A stretch of DNA of 64,000 nucleotides, taken from the NCBI RefSeq assembly GCF_000196235.1, contig NC_008541.1, forward strand, positions 2,232,001 to 2,296,000. Reading direction: 5' to 3'. A model generated the notes under the pieces. That model was not told the origin of the DNA. It worked only from the letters and a program-made list of their open reading frames with translations, and searched no databases. This document shows positions 26,700-35,652 of the stretch, piece after piece. The stretch's first letter is position 1. Every line of letters starts with the position of its first letter. The position numbers and the translations under genes are program-made. Source of the stretch: Arthrobacter sp. FB24. Lineage in GTDB: Bacteria > Actinomycetota > Actinomycetes > Actinomycetales > Micrococcaceae.

Positions 26700-26903
26700 A
26701 TGAGCTACAAGTACCGAACCGTCCGGGTTCGCGGTACCGAACTGATAGGAACAATTGCCCGGAAGCACGGCGGTGCGCCCGAAATTTACGAAACGTCCAA
26801 GGACGCAAGCACATCGGTGGTTCCGGTGTTCTTTGAGGCGACGGGCGAGGTCCGCTTTTTTGACCGGTCAATGCTGGAGGACGTCGTAACGCCGGCCGGC
26901 TAG
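26700..26903 (+). CDS. Small conserved-looking hypothetical protein (67 aa)
   Basis: 67-residue protein beginning MSYKYRTVRVRGTELIGTIA. The ATG at 26700 has AAGGAG eight bases upstream, and the frame shows normal codon use (strong G/C third positions). No signal peptide, membrane segment or known motif is seen. The alternating charged and hydrophobic pattern suggests a small beta-rich fold. Function unknown. The same frame is open back to 26439, but that part overlaps the acyltransferase gene and has no ribosome site. Confidence 0.65.
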   Translation: MSYKYRTVRVRGTELIGTIARKHGGAPEIYETSKDASTSVVPVFFEATGEVRFFDRSMLEDVVTPAG

Positions 26904-26910
26904 CCGCGAA

Positions 26911-26970
26911 CGCCGGGCGGATAAGCCAGAGTGGACGCCGGGCGGAAAAGCCAGAGTGGACGCCGGCCGG
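26911..26970. repeat. Tandem repeat, 25-base unit, about 2.4 copies
   Basis: Copies at 26911-26935 and 26936-26960 differ at one base; a partial third (10 bases, one mismatch) ends at 26970. Each unit begins CGCCGGGCGG and contains AAGCCAGAGTGGA. The array fills the short gap between the 67-aa gene and the GNAT gene, and supplies the alternative GTG at 26956. Confidence 0.75.
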
Positions 26971-26991
26971 GGTGCCGAGCATGATGAAGCC

Positions 26992-27471
26992 GTGACTTCT
27001 GATGACTCAGCCAGCGTCGAGGTGCCACGCCGGGCAACTCCGGCCGATGCAGCGACTGTGGCCCAAATGCTCCACGATTTCAACACCGAGTTCGGGGCGC
27101 CCACCCCGGGCACTGACGAACTGGCGTCGCGGCTTTCCCACTTGTTGGCGGGGGAGGACGTGGTGGTGCTGCTCGCCGGCGAGCCGCCAACCGGGCTTGC
27201 GGTGCTGAGTTTCCGGCCAAATGTCTGGTACCCGGGGCCGGTCGCAATCCTGGACGAACTCTACGTCCGTCCGGGCCGGCGGGGGCATCGCCTGGGCAGC
27301 GCCCTGCTCGCCGCCTCATGCGGGCTGGTCCGGAGCCGGGGCGGTGCATTGCTCGAAATCAATGTCGACGGCGAGGACACGGACGCCCGCCGGTTCTATG
27401 AGGCCCGCGGGTTCACAAACACCGAACCAAACGGCACGGAGCCAATGCTGTATTACTACCGGGAGCTCTGA
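26992..27471 (+). CDS. GNAT-family N-acetyltransferase
   Basis: About 159 residues. The GNAT fold begins at RRATPADAATVAQML. The acetyl-CoA loop reads LYVRPGRRGHRLGSALL, and the C-terminal part ARRFYEARGFTNTE is the usual end of the domain. The GTG at 26992 is chosen because the domain starts ten residues later; another GTG at 26956 lies inside the tandem repeat. Neither has a strong ribosome site. Substrate unknown. Confidence 0.78.
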   Translation: MTSDDSASVEVPRRATPADAATVAQMLHDFNTEFGAPTPGTDELASRLSHLLAGEDVVVLLAGEPPTGLAVLSFRPNVWYPGPVAILDELYVRPGRRGHRLGSALLAASCGLVRSRGGALLEINVDGEDTDARRFYEARGFTNTEPNGTEPMLYYYREL

Positions 27472-27531
27472 ATAGCAGCCCCCGGGCGCCCCTCCGATTC
27501 TCAACGGAGCGTTTCCGTGTGAGGATCAGGT

Positions 27532-28470
27532 ATGTCCCATCGCCTGATGCTGCTCGACACCGCGTCGCTGTACTTCCGCGCCTTCTACGGGGTGCCCGAC
27601 ACGATCCGGCGCGCCGACGGCACGCCGGTGAACGCCGTACGCGGCCTGCTGGACATGATCGCGCGGCTCACCACGGATTACGAAGCGACGCATCTCATTG
27701 CCTGTTGGGACGACGACTGGCGTCCGCAGTGGCGGGTGGACCTCATTCCCAGCTACAAGTCGCACCGGGTCGCGGAGGTTGTGGCCGGTGCGCCCGACAT
27801 CGAAGTCGTGCCGGACGCGCTGGAGACGCAGATCCCGATGATCCGACGCGTGCTGGAGCTCGCCGGTATCGCCGTCGTGGGGGCTACTGAACATGAGGCC
27901 GACGACGTCGTTGGCACCTATGCCAGCCAGGCCGGCTTGCCGGTGGACGTGGTCACGGGCGACCGCGATCTGTTCCAGGTCGTCAGCGACGACCGCGGCG
28001 TGCGCGTGATCTACACCGCGCGCGGCATGAAGAACCTTGAAGTGGTCACTGACGCGGTAATCGTCGGCAAGTACCGTGTGCTGCCCGAGCAGTACGCCGA
28101 TTACGCCATCCTCCGGGGCGACACCTCCGACGGTCTGCCGGGCGTCGCCGGCATCGGTGAGAAGACCGCCGCGTCACTGCTCGGGGAGTACGGCACTCTC
28201 GCGATGCTGCTCGAAGCGGCCACGGACCCGGGCAGCGGGTTGTCCGCATCGGTGCGGTCGAAGCTCGCTGCGGCAACGGACTACCTCGAAGTCGCACCCA
28301 CCGTCGTGAATGTCGTGCGGGACCTTTCCCTGCCGACGCTTGAAGAGGCGGGCGCCCAACTGGACCCGGTGGCCGGTGACTCGCGCGCCGAACTGGAGCG
28401 TCTTGCCTCCGAATGGAACCTCGGAGGTTCGGTCAAGCGGCTCCTCGAAGCGCTCGACCGCCGCGACTAA
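27532..28470 (+). CDS. Stand-alone 5'-3' exonuclease (FEN/PolA N-domain type)
   Basis: 312-residue nuclease resembling the N-terminal exonuclease domain of DNA polymerase I without the polymerase. The acidic metal sites are visible: MLLDTASLYFRAF, the PSYKSHR arch with conserved Tyr/Lys/Arg, EADDVVGTYA, VTGDRDLFQVV and GDTSDGLPG with the helix-hairpin-helix VAGIGEKTAASLL. All catalytic Asp/Glu positions appear kept. It would process flaps or RNA primers during repair. Many actinobacteria carry such a gene besides polA. It is followed by the YqeY-like gene after 52 bases. Confidence 0.88.
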   Translation: MSHRLMLLDTASLYFRAFYGVPDTIRRADGTPVNAVRGLLDMIARLTTDYEATHLIACWDDDWRPQWRVDLIPSYKSHRVAEVVAGAPDIEVVPDALETQIPMIRRVLELAGIAVVGATEHEADDVVGTYASQAGLPVDVVTGDRDLFQVVSDDRGVRVIYTARGMKNLEVVTDAVIVGKYRVLPEQYADYAILRGDTSDGLPGVAGIGEKTAASLLGEYGTLAMLLEAATDPGSGLSASVRSKLAAATDYLEVAPTVVNVVRDLSLPTLEEAGAQLDPVAGDSRAELERLASEWNLGGSVKRLLEALDRRD

Positions 28471-28522
28471 AGAACTCGGCGACCGGGGACAATGGAAGCA
28501 AAGCCAACGAAACGAGAACACG

Positions 28523-28987
28523 ATGACCACGCTCAAAGAACGCCTCCACGGCGACGTTGTAACCCACATGAAAGACCGGAACAAGGTGGCGCTCACCACG
28601 GTGCGCAATGTCCTCGGCGAGATCGAAACACGCGAGAAGTCCGGCAAGACTCCGATCGAACTCGACGACGCCCAGGTAACCGGCCTGCTCCAGAAGGAAG
28701 CAGCCAAACGCCGGGACACGGCGAAGATCTACACGGAAGCCGGTGAAACCGACCGCGCCGCGGCGGAAATCGCCGAAGCCGAGGTCATCGAGGCCTACCT
28801 GCCCAAGGCCCTGACACGGGACGAGGTGGAAGCCATTGTCGACGAGACAATCGCCGGGCTCAAGGCCGACGGCCAGGAACCGTCCATCAGGCAGATGGGC
28901 GCCGTGATGAAGCCGGTCACTGCCAAGGTCGCGGGACGGTTTGACGGCAAGACTGTCAGCGAAATCGTTCGGAGCCGTCTGGCCTAG
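28523..28987 (+). CDS. GatB/YqeY-domain protein
   Basis: 154-residue YqeY-type protein, homologous to the tail domain of the GatB amidotransferase subunit that contacts tRNA. The start MTTLKERLHGDVVTHMKDRN and the end KTVSEIVRSRLA are typical, and length is normal for the family. The ATG at 28523 is preferred over a frame that is open upstream through the exonuclease gene. The precise role is not established in the family, though tRNA-linked functions are suspected. Confidence 0.88.
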   Translation: MTTLKERLHGDVVTHMKDRNKVALTTVRNVLGEIETREKSGKTPIELDDAQVTGLLQKEAAKRRDTAKIYTEAGETDRAAAEIAEAEVIEAYLPKALTRDEVEAIVDETIAGLKADGQEPSIRQMGAVMKPVTAKVAGRFDGKTVSEIVRSRLA

Positions 28988-29099
28988 CGCCGCCGGGCAG
29001 TCTGTCCCTGGTCCCAACGTGTTTGCTCTGGTGCGCACAGACTAACCGGACGAGAATGGGCTCGTGCTCCTGCCTCGCCCCGGCGGGGACGTCAACGCG

Positions 29100-30359
29100 A
29101 TGAGCCCCGCCGCCCGAAAGATTCAGCGCATCTATCTCACACTGACGCTGGGCAATACCGTTGCGGCCTCCTTCATCTGGGGCATCAACACGCTTTTCCT
29201 GTTGGATGCCGGGCTCAGCAACCTCGAGGCCTTTGCCGCAAATGCTTTCTTCACGGCGGGCATGGTGCTCTTCGAGGTGCCCACAGGAGTGGTCGCCGAC
29301 GGCTGGGGGCGCCGTGTTTCATTCCTGCTCGGCACAGTGACCCTGGCCGTATCGACCTACTTCTACTACGTTCTCTGGCAGCTTTCCGCCCCCTTCTGGT
29401 GGTGGGCGCTGGTATCGGTCCTGCTCGGGCTGGGCTTCACCTTCTTCTCGGGGGCGGTGGAGGCCTGGCTGGTCGACGCATTGCGTTTCTCGGGCTATGA
29501 AGGCGGGTTGGAGGCGGTGCTCGGGCGCGGGGTGATGGTGTCCGGCATCGCGATGCTTGTCGGTTCGGTGGCCGGTGGCGTCATTGCGCAGGTCACCAAT
29601 CTCGGCGTTCCGTTCCTCATCCGCACGGGCGTGCTGCTGGCGATGTTCGTCGTCGCGTTCCGGCTCATGCACGACGTCGGGTTCACGCCTGAGCGTTCGG
29701 CCCGCCCGTTGCAGGCGGTCCGTACCGTATTGGCCTCCTCCGTGGAGAACGGTTTGAAGAACCCGCCGGTGCGATACGTGATGCTGGCCGCACCATTCAG
29801 CGCCGGAGTCGGGATCTATGTGTTCTACGCCCTGCAGCCCTACCTCCTCGAGCTCTTCGGCGACCGGACGGCATACTCCGTGGCGGGGCTGGCGGCGGCA
29901 GTCGTGGCCGGAGCCGAGGTTCTCGGCGGTTGGTTGGCCCCCCGGATCCGGCGTCTTGTTCGCAAGCGCACCACCATATTGGTCATCAGCGTGGGAGTCG
30001 CCGCACTGATTTTGGTGGTGCTCGGGTTCACCCGGGCGTTTTGGGCGGCGCTCGCGCTGCTGACACTCTGGGCAGTGGTCGATGCCGCGGGCGTCCCCGT
30101 GCGGCAGGCCTACCTCAACGACATGATCGCCTCGACACAGCGGGCAACCGTGCTGAGTTTCGACTCACTCATCGGCTCAAGCGGTGGAGTGGTGGTGCAG
30201 CCGCTGCTCGGCCGCGCAGCCGATGCCTACGGCTACGCTGCCTCTCTGGCGATCGGCGGTGTGATCCAGCTGATTTCGGTGCCCTTCCTGTTGGCGAGCC
30301 GCCGGCAGGGGCCCCCGGCCGATCTGGCCAACGCCCCAGGAAACGCGGACGAGTTGTGA
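29100..30359 (+). CDS. MFS transporter
   Basis: 419-residue transporter with about 12 hydrophobic segments. Motif A is PTGVVADGWGRRVSF after helix 2. The start at ATG 29100 (MSPAARK) has GGGGA upstream; a GTG at 29064 would add 12 residues and cannot be excluded. It resembles the small-solute and drug exporters grouped with tetracycline-type MFS. It stands alone, with no regulator beside it. Substrate unknown. Confidence 0.83.
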   Translation: MSPAARKIQRIYLTLTLGNTVAASFIWGINTLFLLDAGLSNLEAFAANAFFTAGMVLFEVPTGVVADGWGRRVSFLLGTVTLAVSTYFYYVLWQLSAPFWWWALVSVLLGLGFTFFSGAVEAWLVDALRFSGYEGGLEAVLGRGVMVSGIAMLVGSVAGGVIAQVTNLGVPFLIRTGVLLAMFVVAFRLMHDVGFTPERSARPLQAVRTVLASSVENGLKNPPVRYVMLAAPFSAGVGIYVFYALQPYLLELFGDRTAYSVAGLAAAVVAGAEVLGGWLAPRIRRLVRKRTTILVISVGVAALILVVLGFTRAFWAALALLTLWAVVDAAGVPVRQAYLNDMIASTQRATVLSFDSLIGSSGGVVVQPLLGRAADAYGYAASLAIGGVIQLISVPFLLASRRQGPPADLANAPGNADEL

Positions 30360-30473
30360 ACGCGGAGGGGGTCCCGCCCGCCTTCCACGCAGACATTTAG
30401 TGTTGAGTGTCACTCCGTGCGGGAGTAACGTGACCATCACCCCACTCCGCACCATCCTGACTCGGGAGTAACC

Positions 30474-32315
30474 ATGCCTAAGGTGAGACGTCGAATTGCC
30501 GCCATCACGGCGGCCCTGGCCATGAGCGTGACGGGCGGCGCCGTCACGAGTCCCGCGATTGCCGATCCGACGGAGATAAAGAAGGAGCCCACCGCCACGG
30601 GCTACGGCGGCGCGGTCAGCACAGTCGACCCCGAGGCCTCCGCGGCAGCGATCGAGGTTCTCCGCAACGGCGGCAACGCGGCGGACGCCGCCGTCGCCGC
30701 GGCCGCAACCCTGGGCGTGACAGAGCCGTACAGCGCCGGGATCGGCGGGGGCGGCTACTTCGTCTTCTACGACGCCAAGACCGGCGAAGTGTCCACCATC
30801 GACGGCCGCGAAACCGCGCCGGCAGCGATGCCTGGCAATGCGTTCATCGACCCCGCGACAGGCGAGCCCTACAAGTTCACGCCCGAGCTCGTCACGAGCG
30901 GCGTTTCGGTGGGCGTGCCCGGGACCCCGGCCACCTGGGAGCGCGCGCTCGAGCGCTGGGGCACGCTGGACTTGGGTGACGCCCTGAATCCTGCCATCAA
31001 GGTCGCAACCCGCGGCTTTGTGGTGGACGAGACGTTCCGCCAGCAGACCCTGGACAACAAGAACCGATTTGCAGCTTTCACATCGACCAGCGACCTGTTC
31101 CTCCCGGGCGGCGACGCACCCGCCGTCGGCAGTGACTTCAAGAACCCCGATCTTGCCGAAACCTACGGCCTCCTTGCTGAGGAAGGCACGGACGGTTTCT
31201 ACCGCGGACCGCTCGCGGAGGAGATCGTCACCACCGTGAAGGCCCCGCCGAAGACGGCCACAACGACGCTGCCTGTTCCGGTCGGTTTCATGGAGACGGA
31301 GGACCTGGCAGCCTATGAGGCCCTGGACCAGGACCCCACGCACGTGGAGTACCGGGGACTGGACGTGTACGGTATGGCGCCGTCGAGCAGCGGCGGCACC
31401 ACCGTGGGCGAGGCATTGAATATCCTGGAGACGTTCGGCCCTTCCGAAATGCGCAAGCCCAACCGCCAGAACCCTGGTGCCTTGCACCCTTACCTTGAGG
31501 CGAGTGCGCTCGCGTTTGCGGACCGGGGAAAGTACGTGGGTGACCCTGCACTCGTGGATGTCCCCACCGAAGAGCTCACGGACCCGGTGTTCGGCAAGGA
31601 ACGCGCCTGCCAGGTAAACCTGGACAAGGCGGCCGTGAAGCCCGCCGCAGCGGGGGATATCTCGTCGTACGACGGCGCGTGCCCGGCCGCCGCCGCGGCG
31701 CCCGCCGACGAGAAGGACACTGAGAATATCTCGACCACGAACATGACGGTCGCCGACAAGTGGGGCAACGTGGTGGAGTACACGCTCACCATCGAGCAGA
31801 CCGGCGGCTCCGGAATCGTGGTGCCCGGCCGCGGGTTCCTGCTCAACAACGAGCTGACCGATTTCTCCACGGTGTACAACGAGGAGGATCCGAACCGGAT
31901 CCAGCCTGGGAAGCGCCCGCGCTCCTCGATGTCGCCCACGATCATCCTGAAAGACGGTGATCCGTTCCTGGCCCTCGGTTCGCCTGGTGGATCAACCATC
32001 ATCACCACGGTCCTGCAGACCATCCTGAACCGGGTGGACCTGCGCATGAGTATCTCTGATGCGATCGCTGCGCCGCGTGCAGCACAGCGCAACACTGCCA
32101 ACGTCACCGCTGAGCCGGCGTTTATCGACGAATACGGTGCTGGCCTGACCGCGCTCGGTCACAAGCTGGTCCCGGCGGGCGATGCGTTCACCTCGGCAGC
32201 GGAGATTGGCGCGGCCACCGCTATTGAATTCAGGCCCGACGGTCGTATGGTCGCCGCGGCTGAGCCCGTGCGGCGCGGCGGCGGCTCCGCGATGGTGGTG
32301 AAACCGCGGCGCTGA
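30474..32315 (+). CDS. ggt: Secreted gamma-glutamyltransferase
   Basis: 613-residue precursor that cleaves gamma-glutamyl bonds (glutathione and similar) outside the membrane. A signal peptide covers about 1-31 with cleavage after AIA. The propeptide splits itself before the nucleophile Thr421, in ISTTNMTVADKWGN. The usual His two residues after the nucleophile is Asn here. The oxyanion Ser-Ser pair is in KRPRSSMSPTI and the glutamate-binding Asp/Glu region in LLNNELTDFS. A GGAG site precedes the ATG. It is monocistronic, followed by a hairpin at 32329-32367. Confidence 0.9.
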   Translation: MPKVRRRIAAITAALAMSVTGGAVTSPAIADPTEIKKEPTATGYGGAVSTVDPEASAAAIEVLRNGGNAADAAVAAAATLGVTEPYSAGIGGGGYFVFYDAKTGEVSTIDGRETAPAAMPGNAFIDPATGEPYKFTPELVTSGVSVGVPGTPATWERALERWGTLDLGDALNPAIKVATRGFVVDETFRQQTLDNKNRFAAFTSTSDLFLPGGDAPAVGSDFKNPDLAETYGLLAEEGTDGFYRGPLAEEIVTTVKAPPKTATTTLPVPVGFMETEDLAAYEALDQDPTHVEYRGLDVYGMAPSSSGGTTVGEALNILETFGPSEMRKPNRQNPGALHPYLEASALAFADRGKYVGDPALVDVPTEELTDPVFGKERACQVNLDKAAVKPAAAGDISSYDGACPAAAAAPADEKDTENISTTNMTVADKWGNVVEYTLTIEQTGGSGIVVPGRGFLLNNELTDFSTVYNEEDPNRIQPGKRPRSSMSPTIILKDGDPFLALGSPGGSTIITTVLQTILNRVDLRMSISDAIAAPRAAQRNTANVTAEPAFIDEYGAGLTALGHKLVPAGDAFTSAAEIGAATAIEFRPDGRMVAAAEPVRRGGGSAMVVKPRR

Positions 32316-32328
32316 CTGCGGTTATTCC

Positions 32329-32367
32329 GGAGGACGACGGCGTAAGTGACTTCCGTCGTCGTCCTCC
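32329..32367. other. Hairpin downstream of ggt
   Basis: GGAGGACGACG (32329-32339) pairs with CGTCGTCCTCC (32357-32367), an 11-bp stem with a 17-base loop, starting 13 bases after the ggt stop. No T-run follows, so it is a weak or Rho-assisted terminator at best. Its left arm shares 12 bases with the adk terminator. The rest of the gap to 32589 holds no gene; it contains a 10-base tandem duplication at 32501-32520. Confidence 0.5.
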
Positions 32368-32589
32368 ACTGCCTTGCTATATCCCGGAGGGGCAACAGCG
32401 GCCATAATGGCGGTATGCACGCTGGGCAGGCCCCAGGGGCGGCCGTTGAAAAAGCCGCGAGAAGGCCTCCCCGGCGCCGTCCCGGCCCATCGAAAACAGC
32501 CGGGAGCCGGCGGGAGCCGGCATAGCCGCCTCGCAGGCGCCGCCTCCGGGGCGGGCATCTCGATCGCTTCAAAATCAGGAGATTTCGAC

Positions 32590-32970
32590 ATGCTCAAGGA
32601 ACGTGAAATCGCCGCGGTCCTCCCTGCCAAGGACATCGCCCGGGCACGTGGCTTCTATCGTGACGTTGTGGGGCTGGACGACCCGGAGGTCATGGACGAC
32701 GAAAATGTGATGTACCGCTGCGGCAATGGAACAACTTTCCTGCTGTACCAGACGGACAACGCGGGCACCGCAAAGAACACCCAGATGGGTTGGATGACGG
32801 ACAACATTGAAGCCGAGGTCGAAGAACTGCGGGGACGCGGCGCCACTTTCGAGGAGTACGACTTCCCCGGCCTGAAGACTGAAAACGGCATCGCAACCAA
32901 CGCCGTAGGCAAAGCCGCGTGGTTCCTGGATACGGAGGGCAATATCCTCAACATTTTCCAACGCGCATAA
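32590..32970 (+). CDS. VOC/glyoxalase-family protein
   Basis: 126-residue single-domain protein of the vicinal oxygen chelate fold. The repeat unit begins REIAAVLPAKDIARARGFYR, and the second half ends AAWFLDTEGNILNIFQ, the usual closing strand with its Glu metal ligand. The ATG at 32590 has AGGAGA eight bases upstream. Such proteins range from glyoxalases to antibiotic-binding proteins, and the substrate cannot be set. Confidence 0.85.
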   Translation: MLKEREIAAVLPAKDIARARGFYRDVVGLDDPEVMDDENVMYRCGNGTTFLLYQTDNAGTAKNTQMGWMTDNIEAEVEELRGRGATFEEYDFPGLKTENGIATNAVGKAAWFLDTEGNILNIFQRA

Positions 32971-33088
32971 CCGAAGCGGTGGCCCCCGACATGCCAATGC
33001 GGGGCCACCCGTGTGTTCACCCTCGTACAGCCTGTGACGATAGCCTGACAACAGTGACCGCACGCTGCCTACGCCGAAGGATCCGTAC

Positions 33089-34057
33089 ATGCGCCTCGCC
33101 ATTTTGGACGATTACCAGTCTGTCGCACGGGATTACGCGCCCTGGGAGCAGCTTGCGGCCGACGGCGTCGACGTCACCTTCTTCACAGAGCCGTTTCCGG
33201 ACGACGCGAGCACCGCGGCCAGCCTGCGCGGCGTGGACATCATCATTGCCATGCGCGAACGGACTGCCTTCGGCCGGGAGCGCCTGGCCAAACTGCCTGA
33301 CCTGAAACTGCTGGTGACCACCGGAATGGCGAACCAGTCCATCGACCTGAGGGCGGCGGAGGAGCTAGGCATCGTGGTGTGCGGGACCGGCGGCTCCCCG
33401 ACTGCGGCACCGGAACTGACGTGGGGACTGCTTCTGGCGCTTGCCCGCAGCATTTCGTTTGAAGACCGGAACCTGCGGGAAGGCCGTTGGCAATCCACCG
33501 TCGGCTTTGAGCTTGCCGGCAAGACCCTGGGAGTGCTGGGCCTGGGCAAAATCGGCCGCCGAGTTGCAGCGTACGGCCAGGCGTTCGGCATGGACGTCAT
33601 CGCGTGGAGTCCCAACCTCACCGGCGAGGCCGCCGCACAGGCCGGCGTCCGCAAAGTCAGCAAGGAGGAACTCTTTCGTGACTCGGACGTGGTCTCGGTG
33701 CATGTGCGGCTCTCGGAACGCTCCCGGGGCGTGGTGGGCGAAGAGGAGCTCCGCCTCCTGGGGCCGCGGGGTGTGCTGGTCAACACCTCCCGCGGACCCC
33801 TGGTCGATGAAGATTCCCTCATCCGCGCACTGAACGAAGGCTGGATCGGCGGAGCCGCCTTGGACGTCTTCGACGTGGAACCCCTGCCCGCAGGCCACCG
33901 CCTATTGTCCGCACCACGGACCGTCCTGACGCCGCACCTAGGCTACGTCACGGAGCAAAGCTACCGGGAGTTCTACGGCGGCGCCTTCGAAGATGTTCAG
34001 GCCTGGCTCCGCGGAGCTCCGATCCGGCTGCTGACGGCTGCCCCCGCTGACGGCTGA
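33089..34057 (+). CDS. D-2-hydroxyacid dehydrogenase family protein
   Basis: 322-residue NAD(P)-dependent dehydrogenase of the phosphoglycerate/glyoxylate reductase group. The cofactor loop is GVLGLGKIGRR (about 147-157). The catalytic Arg sits in VNTSRGPLVDE, the Glu follows in DVFDVEPLP, and the His is in LTPHLGYVTEQ. An AAGGATC site precedes the ATG. Immediately downstream lies the remnant of a glycerate kinase, so the locus may once have handled hydroxypyruvate or glycerate. That link is inference. Confidence 0.88.
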   Translation: MRLAILDDYQSVARDYAPWEQLAADGVDVTFFTEPFPDDASTAASLRGVDIIIAMRERTAFGRERLAKLPDLKLLVTTGMANQSIDLRAAEELGIVVCGTGGSPTAAPELTWGLLLALARSISFEDRNLREGRWQSTVGFELAGKTLGVLGLGKIGRRVAAYGQAFGMDVIAWSPNLTGEAAAQAGVRKVSKEELFRDSDVVSVHVRLSERSRGVVGEEELRLLGPRGVLVNTSRGPLVDEDSLIRALNEGWIGGAALDVFDVEPLPAGHRLLSAPRTVLTPHLGYVTEQSYREFYGGAFEDVQAWLRGAPIRLLTAAPADG

Positions 34058-34071
34058 TCCGCGCCTGGCAG

Positions 34072-34426
34072 CTACAGGAGGGCCGCGCCGATGTCCTGGC
34101 CGATCCGGCGGAGCAGCGCTGCGGAGAGTGCCGGGTCCTTGGAGGAGTCCTGGGCGGTGTACTCGGCCAGGGTGTAGACCCCGGTCAGGGCCATTTCCGG
34201 CCACCGCTCCCGGGGGAGGAGGAAACGGCCGGCGACGGCGATGATCGGCAGGGTTCCTGACCGCCCGGCGGCCGATGCGGTGGAAGAGCGGGACTCCGAG
34301 GTCCTTCTCGAGGCCGGCGATGGTCTGGGACAGCGACGGCTGGGCGATCAACAGATGCTCTGCCGCGCGGTTGAACCCGTCATGGTCAACAACGGCCAGG
34401 AAGTACTTCAGCTTTCGTGTGTCCAC
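34072..34426 (-). pseudogene. Chimeric remnant: LysR N-terminus joined to glycerate-kinase C-terminus
   Basis: From the GTG at 34426 the leftward strand codes for a normal LysR-type helix-turn-helix (MDTRKLKYFLAVVDHDG..., AAEHLLIAQPSLSQTIAGLE) up to LFHRIGRRA near 34260. From there the sense continues one frame over with LPIIAVAGRFLLPRERW, GVYTLAEYTA and SAALLRRIGQDIGAALL, ending at the TAG 34072-34074. That second part reads like the last 60 residues of a glycerate kinase (GlxK/GarK type). Neither gene is whole: the LysR effector domain and about 300 kinase residues are missing. The simplest reading is a deletion that fused two leftward genes out of frame. Confidence 0.72.
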
Positions 34427-34479
34427 TCCGGCCCTTTCGCGAATTTGGTCCTGACAGCCTACGCCCGTGACAATCGACC

Positions 34480-35619
34480 ATGCCGTATCCGCAGCTCAGG
34501 CTTAATGCCGATGCTCTCGAAAACAATATCCGCGTCATGGCGTCCTGGTGCCGGGAACGTCAGGTGGACCTTGCCCCGCATGTCAAGACCACCATGTCTG
34601 CACCGATCATCAGCCGCCAGATGGCAGCCGGGGCCGTGGGGGTAACGGTCGCCACAGTGGACCAGGTCGCTTCTGCGCTGGGCTGGGGACACCGGCACGT
34701 CCTCATCGCCAACGAGGTCGTCGACCGGTACGGCCTGGCACGGATCCGCGGCTGGCTGGGGGAGGACTCCGGACGCGAAATCCGCTGCTTCGTGGACTCC
34801 GCTGCCGGTGTCAACGCCGCCGCCGAGGTATTCGGCGCCGAGGGGGTGGCCCTCGAGGTGCTGATCGACGTCGGGACGCCGGGCGGACGCACGGGAGTCC
34901 GCAGCCTCCAGGAGGCGGTTAAGCTTGCCGGGCTGGTCCATGCGGCGCCCGGCCTCAGGCTCGTTGGAGTCGCCGGGTACGAAGGCGTCGTGCCCAACAG
35001 CAGGGCAGAAGGGACGGTCGCGGCCGTTGACCGGCACTGCCGGCTGGTGCGGGATGTCTACCTGGAAGTCGCGCCGTGGTTTGAAACGTCAGCCCCGGTC
35101 TACTCGATGGGCGGGTCCGCTTTCCCGGACCGCGTGGCGGAATACCTCCCGGACGGCGGCCAGGTGCCCGGAACAAGGCGGGTCCTCCGTTCGGGTTGCT
35201 ACGTCACCCACGACCACGGCACGTACGCCGGCGTCAGTCCGGTGCCCGGACTGGCGCCGGCGCTGACAGTCCGCGCCGTTGTGCTCTCCACCCCCGAAGA
35301 CGGGATCGCCGTCGTCGGTGCCGGCAAGCGGGACCTGCCCTACGACGCCGGATTGCCGGTGGTCCTGTCGGTCCACACCGCTGACGGCACCCCGAGGGCC
35401 GGGGCGGCCGCCGTTGTGCGCAACCTCTTCGACCATCACACCGTCCTCACCGGGGTGAACGGACTGGAGGTCACGGATGTGGTGGACTTCGGGATATCCC
35501 ACCCCTGCTCCGCGTTCGACCGCTGGCCCGAATACGTCGTCACCGACGGCACCGGACGGGACGTGGATGTGTGGCACACGGATTTCCACCGGTCTTCGCT
35601 GGTGGCGCCAAAACGGTGA
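34480..35619 (+). CDS. D-threonine aldolase/D-serine dehydratase-like PLP enzyme
   Basis: 379-residue enzyme of the alanine-racemase-fold type III group. The PLP lysine is K36 in LAPHVKTTMS, and the C-terminal metal site is His341 and Cys343 in GISHPCSAFDRW. These features are shared by D-threonine aldolase and metal-dependent D-serine dehydratase. Its expected reaction is cleavage or dehydration of a D-3-hydroxy amino acid. The ribosome site before the ATG is weak. It is divergent from the LysR remnant, 54 bases away, so it may have been that regulator's target. Confidence 0.83.
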   Translation: MPYPQLRLNADALENNIRVMASWCRERQVDLAPHVKTTMSAPIISRQMAAGAVGVTVATVDQVASALGWGHRHVLIANEVVDRYGLARIRGWLGEDSGREIRCFVDSAAGVNAAAEVFGAEGVALEVLIDVGTPGGRTGVRSLQEAVKLAGLVHAAPGLRLVGVAGYEGVVPNSRAEGTVAAVDRHCRLVRDVYLEVAPWFETSAPVYSMGGSAFPDRVAEYLPDGGQVPGTRRVLRSGCYVTHDHGTYAGVSPVPGLAPALTVRAVVLSTPEDGIAVVGAGKRDLPYDAGLPVVLSVHTADGTPRAGAAAVVRNLFDHHTVLTGVNGLEVTDVVDFGISHPCSAFDRWPEYVVTDGTGRDVDVWHTDFHRSSLVAPKR

Positions 35620-35652
35620 GGCACACCGGGCGTCGGAATAATCCGCCGGGGA

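Noticed and set aside
34072..34426. Insertion sequence or transposon as the cause of the chimeric remnant
   Set aside because: No transposase fragment or terminal repeat is seen at or near the join; a simple deletion explains it.
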